DNA of 64,000 bases, taken from positions 42,322,327-42,386,326 of the forward strand of contig NC_065545.1 of the NCBI RefSeq assembly GCF_932294415.1. The letters are read 5' to 3'. The translations under genes were made by a program, and so were the position numbers. The DNA is from Quercus robur (Eukaryota > Streptophyta > Magnoliopsida > Fagales > Fagaceae). Below the pieces are notes generated by a model, which ran no database searches, was not told the DNA's origin, and saw nothing but the letters and a program-made list of their open reading frames with translations. The stretch's first letter is position 1; every line of letters starts with the position of its first letter. Positions 10,885 through 22,657 of this stretch are shown one piece after another.

Positions 10885-11066
10885 TAGAGTAATACTCAAG
10901 ACGTAGAAAAGTGTATAATTTCATGCCGCAACTTACCATGTAGCGAGTTGTGATCGATACAACTATTTTCTCACATAGCCCATCATCACACTTATACCAA
11001 TCACAACTCGTCACGTTGTACAAAAATTATTCATTGTGCACTTTTCTATTCCTGAACATTACTCTA
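10885..11066. mobile_element. MITE-like foldback element
   Basis: The left end AGAGTAATACTCAAGACG is mirrored by the right end ...CATTACTCT, with further inverted similarity inside (tagaaaagtg / cacttttcta). The flanks AAAATGT and AAAATAT look like an imperfect TSD. Confidence 0.6.
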
Positions 11067-11159
11067 AAATATAATCCAATTAATTGTCATAATAAACTTA
11101 TAACCAAAAACAATTAATTAATTAAGTATTAAACAATAAAGTGGGAGAAGTGGGTACGA

Positions 11160-11420
11160 AGTCAGAAGGAGGTGCCCAAATCAATAATCTCTCTCTCTCT
11201 CTCTCTCTTTATTTTAGTCTAAAAAGTAAAAAACGTTAATTATTTCAAATAAAGAATAAAAAGTGTAAAAAGTAATAAAAAAGAGAAAGAGACAGAAAGA
11301 AATAAAAAGAGAGTGTTTTATATGATTATGTATCACTAAAAAAAAAAAAAAACCCACACCCACACTACACAAACTACACCTCACTAAGCAAACTGTCATC
11401 TCTCTCTCTCTCTCTCTAGC
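11160..11420 (+). promoter_or_regulatory. Upstream region/5' UTR of the three-exon membrane-protein gene
   Basis: Two CT microsatellite tracts (about 11190-11209 and 11398-11417) bracket this interval; the second ends three bases before the start codon. Pyrimidine-rich 5' UTRs are common in plant genes. No clear TATA box was identified. Confidence 0.45.
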
Positions 11421-12073
11421 ATGCAAAGACAGTCTCTGGGCTCACCTGTCTCAAAGCTCCACAGCCATGGTGGAGGATCCAGCAAGGACGCCGACACTCC
11501 CATCACCGATATTGACTCGAATCGCATAGAAGACGACGATGAGGAACACAAAACGACAAAGCTTCACCGTCAATCTCTGTCGTTTACATTATCTCCGCCT
11601 CCAAAACCCGAAAAGTTCGTCCACGTCATCCCCATCCTCACGCTCCTCTGCTTCCTCATCCTCTACCTCTGCTCCCACAGCCCCTCACAGTCAGGTACTA
11701 CTCTCCTCCCATCACATCAACGGCCACCATTGCTCTCCTCTGATTACCTTTACTTAATCCTCACCGTCCTTTTTTCTTTTCGTTTCAGATTTGGCTCAAT
11801 TCAATGGATTTAAGCGACCAGCTCAGCACATAGGTATAATGCAGATTCTGTCGGAATTTCTTTATTTTTTTTGTTTTTGTTTTATGCATTCGTTTGTTGT
11901 TTTTTTTGATTAATTTCCTCGTAGATTCAGACAAGATTGACGATGTCGGGCGATTTATTGAGCTCCAAAAAAGCGATGTTTTGGCGATCCGAAGCCTTCG
12001 GAACTTGCAAGAGCTGCGAAGAAAACTACGCTCCCCCAAATCTCGCTTACACCGAAAACACGCCGATTTCTAA
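11421..12073 (+). CDS. Single-pass membrane protein of unknown function (three exons)
   Basis: I reconstruct exons 11421-11694, 11789-11833 and 11925-12073 (274+45+149 nt = 155 codons plus stop). Both introns are GT-AG (TCAG|GTACTA...TTTCAG|AT and ATAG|GTATAA...GTAG|AT), each splitting a GAT codon after its first base. The protein has a polar Ser/Asp-rich N-terminal half and one hydrophobic segment at about residues 69-86 (VIPILTLLCFLILYLCSH). A conserved-looking soluble tail follows: LAQFNGFKRP, then a DKIDDVGRFIELQKSDVLAI helix and a basic C-terminus ending HRKHADF. I recall similar short plant proteins annotated only as uncharacterised transmembrane proteins, so no function is given. A purely open-frame reading would run through intron 1 to 11813 and lose the conserved tail. 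The ATG lies directly after a CT-rich leader. Confidence 0.85.
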
Positions 12074-13301
12074 GCCGCATTTTCCGGTTAATTCTCCGAT
12101 GTCCGCACGTGCGAATCTCTCTGTGGAATCACACGTGCGCCTGCTTTCCTTATTTGTTTATCTTTCTCTATAAATTTTTTTTTTCTTTTCTTTTTTGGTT
12201 GCCAGATGTAAATCCAATTGCATGTTACAGACTTGTTATTAATTTTTTTTGCAAACAAACTGTTAAAGCGCTTGGCGTTTTGTTCACGATTTGAATAAAA
12301 AAATATTTCAAACGAAGCAAGCAATGTATAAAACATAGAAATCGAATCCGAATATTGATGGAAATGGAAATCAATCATAGATAAGAAGATAAGAATAGAA
12401 TAGTAGTAACTTTTTGATAACGTGCGCCACTCTCGAGGCGTAGAATAGCGGAAGATGGTGTAAAGACATGTTAACATGCGCTTGATAAATTGTTGGTTAC
12501 AGCTAGATAGCCAGCTGGGCGTTCGGACCGTTACTACGCCTCGTTTTGCGTTTGGGATGCCAGCTGTAAAGATGTACTCGTAATGGTACTGGGGTTAGCT
12601 TAGTACAGAAATCCAATACTCTCTCACCGATGAATGCTCAGAACTTCTGTGCTTCGAGTCTGTTCCGTTTACACGTTAGCGATGGAAGGAATAGGCCTAG
12701 TGTGACCTTGCTAGGATTCTTTTTTTGGTTAAATCCTTTCTAGGATTCATTCAGCATGTGAAAATTTTATGCTGTTGCTTTTAGAAATTTCTTTCCCTTT
12801 ATTGTTTATTCATTAATCTAAATTCTAAAATCGTTAAAACCAAATTTCTATTTTATGCAAGGACCGCTGTTTTACACGTGTCGTTGTCTGAGCACGGCAT
12901 CACGGGAAAAATTACAAGCACAAAAAGTGTCGGTGGCTCGCGTAGTAACCGTTGTGTGTAACCAGTTAAGATATTTTTTTTATTCAAAATAAGTTTGTCG
13001 GTATTTTTATTTGTTGGTACTACTGCCAAGTGCTCTAAGTGCATTCACTATTAATCTATTTTATAAAAATTTTGATATCATTTTTATAATAAATGAAAAA
13101 AATTGTCAAAATATTAATTTTTTTTTTCCATGCATAAAAATTTTCTTTAACTGGATTCTTAACCTTAGGGCACTCGTTAGCATTTTCCTTATTTTTTTAT
13201 AGGGTCTGGATAATAATGTATTTTTGGAAACTTTTTATGAAAAATTTGTCATAAAAGTCAGTAATTTTTTCATTTCTTGGTAATAAAATTTCTAAAATAG
13301 T
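12074..13301. other. 3' UTR and downstream intergenic region
   Basis: Follows the stop codon at 12071-12073. The overlapping minus-strand frame at 12088-12477 is low in coding character. Nothing else recognised. Confidence 0.5.
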
Positions 13302-13304
13302 TTA

Positions 13305-13422
13305 GGGCCTATTTGATACACACATTCAAACAATATTATACGTATTTTCACACATTTTTTCACCTACATGTGTTTCCAAAAAAATTAAAAACTGTTATTT
13401 AAACACATGTACCAAATGGGCC
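13305..13422. mobile_element. Tourist-like MITE, 118 bp
   Basis: Termini GGGCCTATTTGATAC and GTACCAAATGGGCC are inverse complements with two mismatches, and the element is flanked by TTA on both sides (13302-13304, 13423-13425). This is the PIF/Harbinger MITE pattern. Confidence 0.8.
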
Positions 13423-13469
13423 TTACTAATTCATGTCATAAGTGTATAAGTTGATAAAACATTAGGTCA

Positions 13470-13653
13470 AGAGTAATGTTACAGATACAAATTCTTTTAC
13501 GAAAAATTTTACAAACTGCTGATGTGGTTAATGATTATTGATAAATGAAAAAGTAATATTAGTTGTGGGCCTAAATAAAAACCAATAAGAAATTGATTAT
13601 ATTAATAGTTTGTAAAAATGTTATAAAATAGTTTGTGGCTGTAGCCTTAATCT
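13470..13653. mobile_element. Foldback MITE
   Basis: The left arm (agtaatgttacagatacaaa ... ttttacaaactg) is mirrored by the right arm (gtttgtaaaaatgtta ... tttgtggctgtagcc). The ends are approximate because both arms have decayed. Confidence 0.6.
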
Positions 13654-15680
13654 TTAGCTTAATTGGTAAAATTTATTGTCGTCAAATAAGAAATCTAGAA
13701 TTTAACTCTCCTCTTATACTAAAAATTAATTGATGTCATACCTGATAATAACCATGATTGAAAGTTAAAACTACAAATTCTCAAAATTCAAGTAAGTTTA
13801 AATTTTATTAAATCTATAAAAAAAAAAAAAAAGATGTGCAATTTTAGTTTTTGGTCATTGGTCAGGCTATTTTACTCCATGCTTATAAGCTTCCTAGAAA
13901 CTCATGGATAGATGTCTTGTAATTAAGCTTTGAGATGTTCAAGTTTATGTCATGCTCCATGCCTATGAATCCATTAATCGGCCCTTAATATGGTCTTTTT
14001 TTTTACAATTATTGGAATAATTATTATTGGGACAAATAAAATGTTGTGAAACTGTGAATAAACTGAAAATAAAATGTTGTTTTATATACAGTTATCATTT
14101 TAATAAATTTTTTTTATTATTAAAAAAACTGTAATAAACTTGCATACGCATTGTTTATTATTATTGTTGTTTTTTTTTTTTTTAAACATAAAATTTTGTA
14201 GTTTGAGTCTTTGACTTTACGGTGCAGTAAAGAATGATGGGATAGAGAAATTGATAATGGGCATAATGGTGATGATGATCACGTGGCACTATGATGAAGT
14301 GTGTTATTATTCTAAGTTATGAATAGAAATACTGTGTAGTGTGTTATTATTCTAAGTTATGAATAGAAATACTGTGCGCCGTAGCAGGTCGTGAATGGTG
14401 ATGGATGATGTCTGTGACATTTGGTCCCACTTTCCATTGACCCCGTCAGTTCAGCTCAGGACAGGAGTAGCAGAAAATAGAGAAAGAGAAACAAAAAAAC
14501 CTACTGCTTCCGTTCACAGAAAACCAAAGTTTCTAAAATCCTCCATCACGTAATCGATGAGTAACTTTCTTTTTCAAAATGTAATGATGAAATTGTTTAC
14601 TATTAATTAGTTTTTCACCTCGTTTTGTTAAAAATTATAATTATTATTAATAATGCGCATAGGACACACGTGCTCCCGCTTAAGTGAAAAAATTAAAATA
14701 AAGTTTAATTTGAAGAAGTATGAAATCATGTAAATAAAATATATATGTCATATAATGTTAATTTAATTTGTATAAAAATTTTGATTATATAAAGTTATGG
14801 TAGTTATTTCACATATGAATATCTATTTTACTATAAAAGTTTCTTTGTGCCTAATTGTTAAAGATAATATCCACTTACTAAATACTTTTAAAAATGATGA
14901 TAAATATCATTATCTTCTAATAATAATAATAATAATAATAAGACAAAATTTATCTACAAAAATGGTTATAGTTTAACGTTACAACCTTACTCAATATTTT
15001 TTTTATTGAAAGTGATATTTGGCAAGTCCACTGTTGGATTACATTTTCTTATTATATTCTCTATACTTGCAAAATTTCTAGAAAAATGAAGATCAATAAC
15101 TATGTTACCAATAAAATGTTTAAATTGCAAGTTTTTGTAGTTTAAAATTATGCATAAAATATAAGTTTATAGATCATATAGTAAATAATATCCGATTGAC
15201 ACAAAATTTTGCATGTGTATTAAGAGTATAAAGAATATACAATTCAAATATTAGATTTTCAAAATATGCAATAATGTTTATTTTATTAAATAAAATTGTA
15301 ATTTTAGGTTACAACCAATTTTATAACTAAAATCTATCCAAAAAAGAATGTTACAACTATTTTTTTATTTATTTTTCTTGATATAAATAGTAGGTGCGAT
15401 TACAACTATAGAATAGATGCATGAAACACAACAAAGAATATTAATTATTAACAATATCATCATTTGCCCAACGACTTTTCTGTTTTAAGAGGTTGGCGTT
15501 TGTGTTTGTATGACCGGCAAAAACACAAAATACAATCAAATTCATAGTCTCTTACAAATAATAAATACGTATATGTTCTGACCCAAGTGACCGTAATGTT
15601 TCTTTTTCTTTTTCATTTTATTTTTTTGAAATGGTGACTGTTATATTTCGAAGGGTAGGTGTTTGTGTTTGTATCATCGG
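13654..15680. other. AT-rich intergenic region
   Basis: No supported gene. The stretch near 14380-14470 is less AT-rich but shows no recognisable frame. A short tandem duplication is listed separately. Confidence 0.5.
14299..14376 (+). repeat. 40-bp tandem duplication
   Basis: The block gtgtgttattattctaagtt...aatactgtg occurs twice in succession with no visible mismatch. Confidence 0.85.
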
Positions 15681-15686
15681 CGAAAA

Positions 15687-15826
15687 ATACAAAATACAAT
15701 AAGATTTATACAATCTCTTAAAAAAATAATAACTGAAAAATTAATTAAGGAGTCTATGTACATTATTTGGATAGTTAATAAAATAATAGCCTCTAAACAA
15801 GCGTGTGAGCGCTTGCTCAGAGGCTC

Positions 15827-15859
<33 letters not shown>

Positions 15860-16019
15860 AAATACAATAAGATTTATACAATCTCTTAAAAAAATAATAA
15901 CTAGAAAATTAATTAAGGAGTCTATGTACGTTATTTGGATAGTTAATAAAATAATAGCCTTTGAACAAGCGTGTGAGCGCTTGCTCAGAGGCTCTTCTAT
16001 ATATATATATATATATATT
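15687..16019 (+). repeat. Tandem repeat of about 167 bp with a strong hairpin in each unit
   Basis: Two successive units (about 15687-15854 and 15855-16019) share 'aatacaataagatttata', a perfect-looking hairpin and a terminal (TA)n tract. The hairpins are AGCCTCTAAACAAGCG / CGCTTGCTCAGAGGCT at 15788-15825 and its near copy at 15956-15993. A third, hairpin-less partial copy lies at 16229-16325. The long open frame at 15663-16073 only reflects this duplication. Confidence 0.85.
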
Positions 16020-18080
16020 GTAAAGATTAATAATTATATCCATTATAATTTGTATTCAATACAAATTCATTAATCAAAGAGTTACAAAATCCTATCAAAT
16101 CTCTTGACTTAGCTATCGAAAAAATCTCCTCTCATACATAACATTAAAATTTTTCCAAAAAAAAATCACTTGGAATATTAATTTAACAATTAATAAGGAA
16201 CATATTATGTAGAAGTTGTTTCTTAAGTAGAATACAAAATACAATAAAATTCATACAATCTCTTAAAAACATAATAACTGGAAAACTAATTAAGGAGTCT
16301 ATGTACGCTATTTGAACAGTTTTCAATTAAACAAAATTCCTAGAGGACGAGCAAAAAAGATTAATAAAATATAATTTCACTCCAACTAGAATATTGAGCA
16401 GCTAGATTCTCAAATATATATATATATATATTGACCCGTTATATATTTCCGTAGCAGTTAAGTTTAAGCTTGGTCACTTAACTAAAAAAAACTTTAAGCA
16501 TGGTTTATTTTACTCCGAATGATTGAAGTTATCAGTTATGACTTATGATTAATTAATATAATAATAGTTTTGCATTATAGAAGCCGGACTACGCCATCTC
16601 ACACTATTTCTCAACCTTCCTTTTTAATAAAATTAAAGTATTAAATATATAGTCTAGATAATGCCTCCCAAGAAACCATTGAAAGAGTACTCTTAGACTT
16701 GGTCTTAACTCTTAAGCCTTAACTCTTAAGGAAGAATGTCCTTTATTTACACCCTTCGATGGTTTAAGTACTCATCCTTCTAACTAGAGACTGATGCAAA
16801 CCTCTTTTTAATTTGGACTAATATTTAACTTATGATAATCTTATTCCTTTCAACGAATTAAATAATAATAACAATAATAATATTAAAATGCAAAATTCAC
16901 TCTTTAAATTTTACATCAATTCAATCTATTAACTTTGGTTTCATTTATTTCAGTTTTCTAAGTTTCTAGTTTATTCAATTAAAACATCTCTGTCAGCTTT
17001 CGTTAATTATTATTATTTTTTTATAATCTAGAACATATTTTTTAATCACTAATTTGATTTTTTAATTTAAAAAATTGAATAAAATAAATAAAAATTTTAG
17101 ATAATTGACGGCAATATTTTACAAAAATTGATGGAGGGGTTTTAATTAAATAAACTTGTCGAAAATAAACAAAAATAAAGTTAAAAAAATGAAATAAATT
17201 CCGATAAAATATAACGTAAGTTTTGTATTTTATTCTTTAAAAAAAAAAATTAAAGTGGTCCCCATTGTCACGGAGTGCAGCTATACGACATGGCCCATGG
17301 GGTCATGAATATAAACAGGCTGTTTGGTTTGGTGGAGCCTTGAAGCTGGTATTAGCATGGACGTGGCGTGGATGTGGATGTATAGACCGTAGAGCAGTAA
17401 TAACGTGACCCATTAATTATTAACCCACCAAAACCAAAACTAAAGAAAGAAAAAGTAAAAAAAAAGGAGCATGAGTGATGACCTATGCATTCACATGAAC
17501 TTCAAATCTTCTTCAAATATCTAATATGAATAACGTCTTCTTCAAAAAAAAATAATATGAATAACGTCCTGGAATAGTTAAGCTCTATACGAATGTGCTT
17601 ACGAATTGGTTCATGGTTTTAGAAAAAAATAATAATAATAATAAAAATAAAAAATCTCTTCTAAAACAATAATAAAAATAAAAATAAAAAATCTCTTGGA
17701 GTTCGCGTGTAGTTAGAAGGAACGACCAGACCGACACTAACACTGGCTCTGTTATACCAAGTAATCGAATATTCTTTGTGATGTGATGTATGACTAATTC
17801 TTATCCTGCCAAATACCCAAATAGAACAACCACGTTTATTGGATATAATTAACAACAAGTCTCTGGCCATTAAAAAAAAAGAAAAGAAAAACAGCTGAAA
17901 ATGTTTTCAACGAAAGCTACACGAGAGGCAGAGACAGAGACAGAGAGAGAGAACTCTTCCCCTTTTTTTTTTCTTTTCTTTTTTTTTAATTTCTTTTCAC
18001 TTACTTGAGTGAAAGATTATGACTCTTACTTTGGGGAATTTAATATAATTCTAAAATTTAAATTTTTAGAATATGATGCT
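16020..18080. other. AT-rich intergenic region
   Basis: Contains the partial repeat unit at 16229-16325 and an AT microsatellite near 16415-16430. The only ORF, at 17661-17870 (-), has no recognisable family. Nothing else seen. Confidence 0.5.
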
Positions 18081-18085
18081 TAGAC

Positions 18086-18408
18086 TGTTAAATATTAGCA
18101 TTGATACACCATGTTGAATATGCTAGTATGGATGCGGAAGCGAAAGCATAAAGTATAAAACATAGTAACACATGAGAGTTACGTGGTTCAGCCTAACGGC
18201 CTACATCCACGGAGGAAACCCTAAAGGGCTACATCAATAATATATTAGAGTGTAATACAAATCCTGTATTACAATGAATCATAACATGTGTATATATAGT
18301 AGACTAAACCCTAGACTAATAGACTTCTAGTACAAGTAGGAGACTTGACTTGCACACAAAGTAGAATTAGACTTGGGCCTATGCTAATGGGCTAATATAT
18401 CTCTAACA
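18086..18408 (+). mobile_element. Solo LTR (323 bp)
   Basis: Begins TGTTAAATATTAGC, ends CTCTAACA, and is flanked by a perfect 5-bp TSD, TAGAC (18081-18085 and 18409-18413). The interior contains 'gttacgtggttcagcc' followed by 'cctacatccac', a motif also present at 22758-22790. No internal retroelement sequence remains, so it is a recombination-derived solo LTR, possibly copia-type. Confidence 0.82.
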
Positions 18409-18639
18409 TAGACCTTTTGGATGTTTGAGAATGTAATGATACCATGCATATTTGGTTTAATTATAATTAGAAACTTGATAAGATTTCAGGAATACACAAT
18501 CCACATATTTGGTGTTTTTCATTTTTTGGAATATGTAAACTTAGAATAAATTGCAATAGATTTATACGATGTATCGCTTCCTATGAGAGTTGCGTAGATC
18601 TTTAGAGCTCTCATAAAGCCTAGTGGCACATGGCTTGTA

Positions 18640-19440
18640 TAAAATGCAAACTTACTTATAGAACAACCTTGGTAGAGCATTCACATTGGGTCTTGCAAAT
18701 GCTATATGTAATATTTAACATTAATGCCCCCAAAACCCCCCATTACCTGGTCTTGCAAAGTCTTGGAATTGCAAAAAAAATTGCAATTGTGCTACAATGC
18801 CATCCTATTTTTATGATGGTACTGTAACTCAATTACAAAAATAAAATATTCAAATTTATTCCTCATCCGTTGATTCTTTCTCTCTCCTCTGTCTTTCTCT
18901 GTCTTTCTCTGGTCTCAATACATTTCTTTCTCACTCTCTATTTCCTCACATCTCTAGTGGTTAGGCCTCCACGCCGATGAAGCAGAGATCAAAGCTTCTC
19001 CACCGATCTATTGGCTGAGAAGTATTTTGAGTTGGATCTGGAAGCGGAGGAGTGGTGGGTTGTGGGTTTGGGTCGTGGTGGGTTTGTGGTGGGTGGGGCG
19101 TATTGAGTCGTGGTGGTGCAGTGGTGGCGTAGGGTTATGGGTTTTGTTTGGTTGTTGTGTGTGTTTGTTTTTTTGTTTTTTTTTTTTTTTTCTTTTTTGT
19201 GGTGGCATGGTTTTTGTGGCTGGTGTCTAATGGTTTTTGGCGGTTTGTGTGTGTGTGTGTGTTTTCGTTGGTGATTCTTATTGGTGGGTTTGGTGGTTTT
19301 TTTAATGGGTTTGCAAGTTGGCATGGTGGTGGTGTGGTGGTGGTTGCTAGTCGGTGTTTGGTGGGTTAAATGGGATGTGAGTGGCGGTTTTTTAATGGGT
19401 TTTGCTAGAGCTAGCTGCCTAGAGGAAGAGGAAGAGAGAG
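18640..19440. other. Probable decayed MULE-like region, GT-rich
   Basis: 18675-18835 holds short mirrored blocks (cattcacattgggtcttgc...). 19025-19400 is an extremely G/T-rich stretch (ggtggtggtgtggtggtgg) that opens frames on both strands. No termini or TSD could be fixed. The frames at 18989-19480 encode only low-complexity Thr/His/Pro-rich or Gly/Val-rich sequence. Confidence 0.4.
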
Positions 19441-19458
19441 AAACAGCAAAAAAAGAAT

Positions 19459-20930
19459 GGGGAAATTGCACTTTACTCACCTGTGATTTGGCCCGTTTTA
19501 ACAGTGCCCACCCGTGGTTTAAAAGTTGTCACTTAACCCACCTGAGGTAGCCTCTGTTAGACCCCAGTTACCCACTTCTGCCTTTTCACCATTAAAAATA
19601 GGGGTAAATGTGTCTTTTTCATTATATTTTATGTCTTTCTCCTCTTTTCTCTCCTTCTTCTTCTTCTTCACAATCAAAACCAAGAAATGCATATGGAATG
19701 ATGCGTTTAACGTTCTTACCCAATGCCCACTGCAATTGCCAAACATACTTTTACAATGACAAGAAAACCAATACACCTACAGTCACAAACAAAGCCACAA
19801 ATCCATGTGAACATACACCCACAGATCCACTGCTAAGTAAAACCCAGATTTGCAAGTTAAAAAAAAAAAAAAAAAAATCTGCAAAAAAAACCCAAGCAAA
19901 GACTAGTAAGGCAATAGACTTGTTCCTTTCACACATCCTTCGACTTTCAAAATGCAATCTTGAGGGAGGCGAATTCCACCGATCTAGCATCGACGCTGAG
20001 CCCTAGATCCGCCAAGCCACGCCCTTCTCGGAAGTCTAAATCGGCCAAGGAGAATGCGCCGCCGTTCGATCTGACCTCCATCACCTTCGAATCCAAGCCA
20101 TCGCCAGCTATGACGGCCAAATTGAAGGTCATGAACTCAATGTAGGAAATCATTGACTGATCTGGTGGCGGATCTGGGTGATTCCATGGGTTCTAGGTTG
20201 TTGTTTCGTTTTGAAATTTTCACTATGCTTCTATTATACCCAGCAAATCAAGTAATTTTTATTCTACTGTTCATGATGTTGTGATTTTTTCTGGTGGGTT
20301 TGTTGTTTGGCTTTGAAACCTTCCTCTCTCATATCTCTATTCCCTTGGTCAATCTTTACCGATTCCCCCCTTTGGGTGCTGCCAATGTATATCCAGTGGC
20401 TTTGTGTGATATCTTGGATGTTGAAAATCAAAACTTTAGAAATTAAGTGTTGGAAATTGTTGATCCTCCCTGTTGTCATGTTGATCCTCCTTGTTATTCA
20501 TATCCATTTCCCTTTGTGTGATTTTTCGGGGTTTAAATCTCTCTACCTTAGTAACCAAAATTATATAATAACTACAACAACTTGCCTTCAAGGTAGACTC
20601 AATGGCTTTGTTCCAAATTCTCCCATCCTACCAGAAAACAAAAAAAAAATAGCAATCAAAGTAAAGAGAGAAAGGGATTATGGGTTTGGGGATTTTTTGG
20701 GGTTTTAAGGTAGAGAGAGGGAGAGAGCTCATTCCTTTTTTTTTTTAGGGTTCTAATTCGGTTTTAATTTTGGCTTATATAGTAAATGGGATTTTTTAAC
20801 GGAAATGGTAGAGGTGGGTAACAGGGGTCTAACAGAGGCCACTTCAGGTGGGTTAAGTGACAACTTTTAAACTACGGGTGGGCACTGTTAAAACGGGTCA
20901 AACCACAGGTGGGTAAAGTGCAATTTCCCC
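19459..20930. mobile_element. Long-TIR element carrying a kinesin fragment (Pack-TIR/Pack-MULE)
   Basis: Terminal inverted repeats of about 140 bp (19459-19600 and 20789-20930) begin GGGGAAATTGCACTTTAC and align almost throughout. No clear TSD was found (left flank aaaaagaat, right flank tttattatt), so assignment to Mutator is by TIR style only. The interior encodes no transposase but contains a recognisable piece of a KIN-12-type kinesin gene at 19951-20136. Confidence 0.75.
19951..20136 (+). pseudogene. Captured N-terminal fragment of a KIN-12/PAKRP1-like kinesin
   Basis: The frame starting AAT at 19951 reads NAILREANSTDLAST, then SAKPRPSRKSKSAKENAPP, a Ser/Thr-Pro stretch, and SPAMTAKLK. 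This is the characteristic basic N-terminal leader of plant phragmoplast kinesins of the KIN-12 class (PAKRP1), which precedes their motor domain. The upstream Met and the downstream PLPPRPP segment and motor domain are absent, and the frame stops at 20145. It lies inside the inverted-repeat element at 19459-20930, so it is a captured gene piece, not a gene. Identification is by recall of the family's leader sequence. Confidence 0.75.
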
Positions 20931-21121
20931 TTTATTATTCCACAACTTAAACAATAACTTAGTAAAATTATGGGTTAGGTGTTGAACTTGAGCTTAGGCT
21001 TGTTCCTATCACTCTTGGGCTTTATTATTTTTATCATTTCTTTCTCTCCAGCCCAAGTTTGGATTAGCCCATTGGGCATTACCCAAATAGCTTGTTGGGC
21101 ATTTAGTGAGCTACCTGTTGG

Positions 21122-21720
21122 TAGAGGTAGCAATTCATGTTGTGTAGACTCGTGAGTATTTGACTATATGAGTCAACACTAATCTTACACATTTATTAAA
21201 CGGGTCAAGATTTTTTAACCCTAACATAATTTATTTATTAAACGATTCAGTTGTGTCGACCTGTTTATCAGATTTTATTAAAGCAAAAAAATACAAATTT
21301 TAGTATTAACCAAATTGACTTGAACTATGAAAAACCAAGCAAATAAATGTTTTCAATATAAAACTTAGAACTAACAAGCAACTGCATCACAAAATAATCA
21401 TTCCAAACTAAAACATATCTCAATATCACAAATAATCAATCACAGTACGCCAAAGAAAATAAATCACAACAACTAATAAGTTTATATACCTAGGGTTTGG
21501 AGGGTATATTGGTAAAATGTCATTTAATTAAATGGATCAAACATGTCAAACAAGTTCTATAAGTTGGACATGAGCCCAACATGTTTATCAAACGAGTTAG
21601 TCAAGTCAACTCAAATATGACACAAACCCATTAAGCCTTAATTCATAATTTGCTAATTTCATATCGTGTCATGTTGTGTTGTGTTAGGTTTGCAAGTGGT
21701 ATAAAATTTTGCCACCCCTA
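21122..21720. mobile_element. Non-autonomous hAT element (599 bp)
   Basis: Termini TAGAGGTAGCAA and (inverted) TAGGGGTGGCAA match the TAGGGGTG hAT terminal class. The flanking 8-bp repeats CCTGTTGG (21114-21121) and CCTATTGG (21721-21728) differ by one base. The interior is AT-rich with no coding capacity. Confidence 0.78.
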
Positions 21721-21728
21721 CCTATTGG

Positions 21729-22350
21729 GCACCAAATTTGCACAATGACCATTAGATTAGGCAGCCCACTAGTCTTTATTTTGTGTTGGCTTATAAAACC
21801 TTGAGCTTCTTTCTTTTCTCTTCAATTCTTTCTCTTCTCCAACCACACCCCTTTGCCTCTCATCTCCTCTATTATTTTCTCTTCTCCCACATAAATTTCA
21901 GCTTCTATTTTGGTTTAAAGACAACAAATAAGGTTGTTCTTTGTTCTTCTTGATTGGGTATGCATCCAAACTTGAAGAAATTGCTATAATCTAATCCTAG
22001 GGGGTTGTTCGACCAAGAGAGCCATTTGCACCAAGTTTTACTCTAATTGGCACAAATCAACCTTCAAGGACAACATTATTTGCGTGATTTTATAGTTTGT
22101 GAGATTTTTCTGGTTTTATCTACTTATTTTTCGGTTATTGCTAATTTTTTAGGGTTTATATTGTTGAATCAAAACTTATTTAGCCATATTTTTGAACAAA
22201 GACCACCATAAGACAGCATGTTCAATGTAGGGTGTAAACCACTAGACTTACAGTGATGGTTGGTTCCGATTCAACAAGGGTAGAATGCCTGGTCAAACCC
22301 CTATTACTCGGATACAATTTGATCCTTCCTATCTTAGAAAAGGGTCCCTC
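21729..22350 (+). other. Possible LTR-like sequence with TATA-type promoter
   Basis: Contains 'ggcttataaaaccttgagc' followed by a pyrimidine-rich leader and a poly-T/GTT stretch, resembling the U3-R-U5 part of an LTR into which the hAT element at 21122 was inserted. Neither LTR ends nor TSD could be defined. Confidence 0.3.
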
Positions 22351-22482
22351 ATGCTCATCAACTAAAACTATTTCAAGGTTAACTTCAATGGGGCAATTGT
22401 TTCCGAGGAGAACAAAGTAGGGATTGGATGGTATTTGAAAACTTTAAGGTCTGGTTATAGCTTCTCTAACTTAGCAAATCAA

Positions 22483-22499
22483 CCCCCCCCCCCCCCCCC
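22483..22499 (+). repeat. C17 homopolymer
   Basis: Uninterrupted run of 17 C within the LINE RNase H fragment, directly before the hAT target. Confidence 0.9.
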
Positions 22500-22657
22500 G
22501 CGGCTCTCCTAAGTAAAATATATAGCACAAGTTCAGGGGCGGAGCCAGGAATACATGCTTGGGGGGGCCGGGTTGTAACAGAGATATACCAAATATAATT
22601 TTTAAGTCTATTGGATACAAAATTATCAACTTTTATATATTATTATATACTTGAACA

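Noticed and set aside
15663-16073. 136-codon ORF with internal repeat
   Set aside because: It is the read-through of a 167-bp tandem duplication including TA microsatellites (Tyr-Ile repeats).
18989-19480. 163-codon Thr/His/Pro-rich ORF and overlapping Gly/Val-rich ORFs
   Set aside because: Low-complexity G/T-rich DNA keeps both strands open; no domain, no splice or start context.
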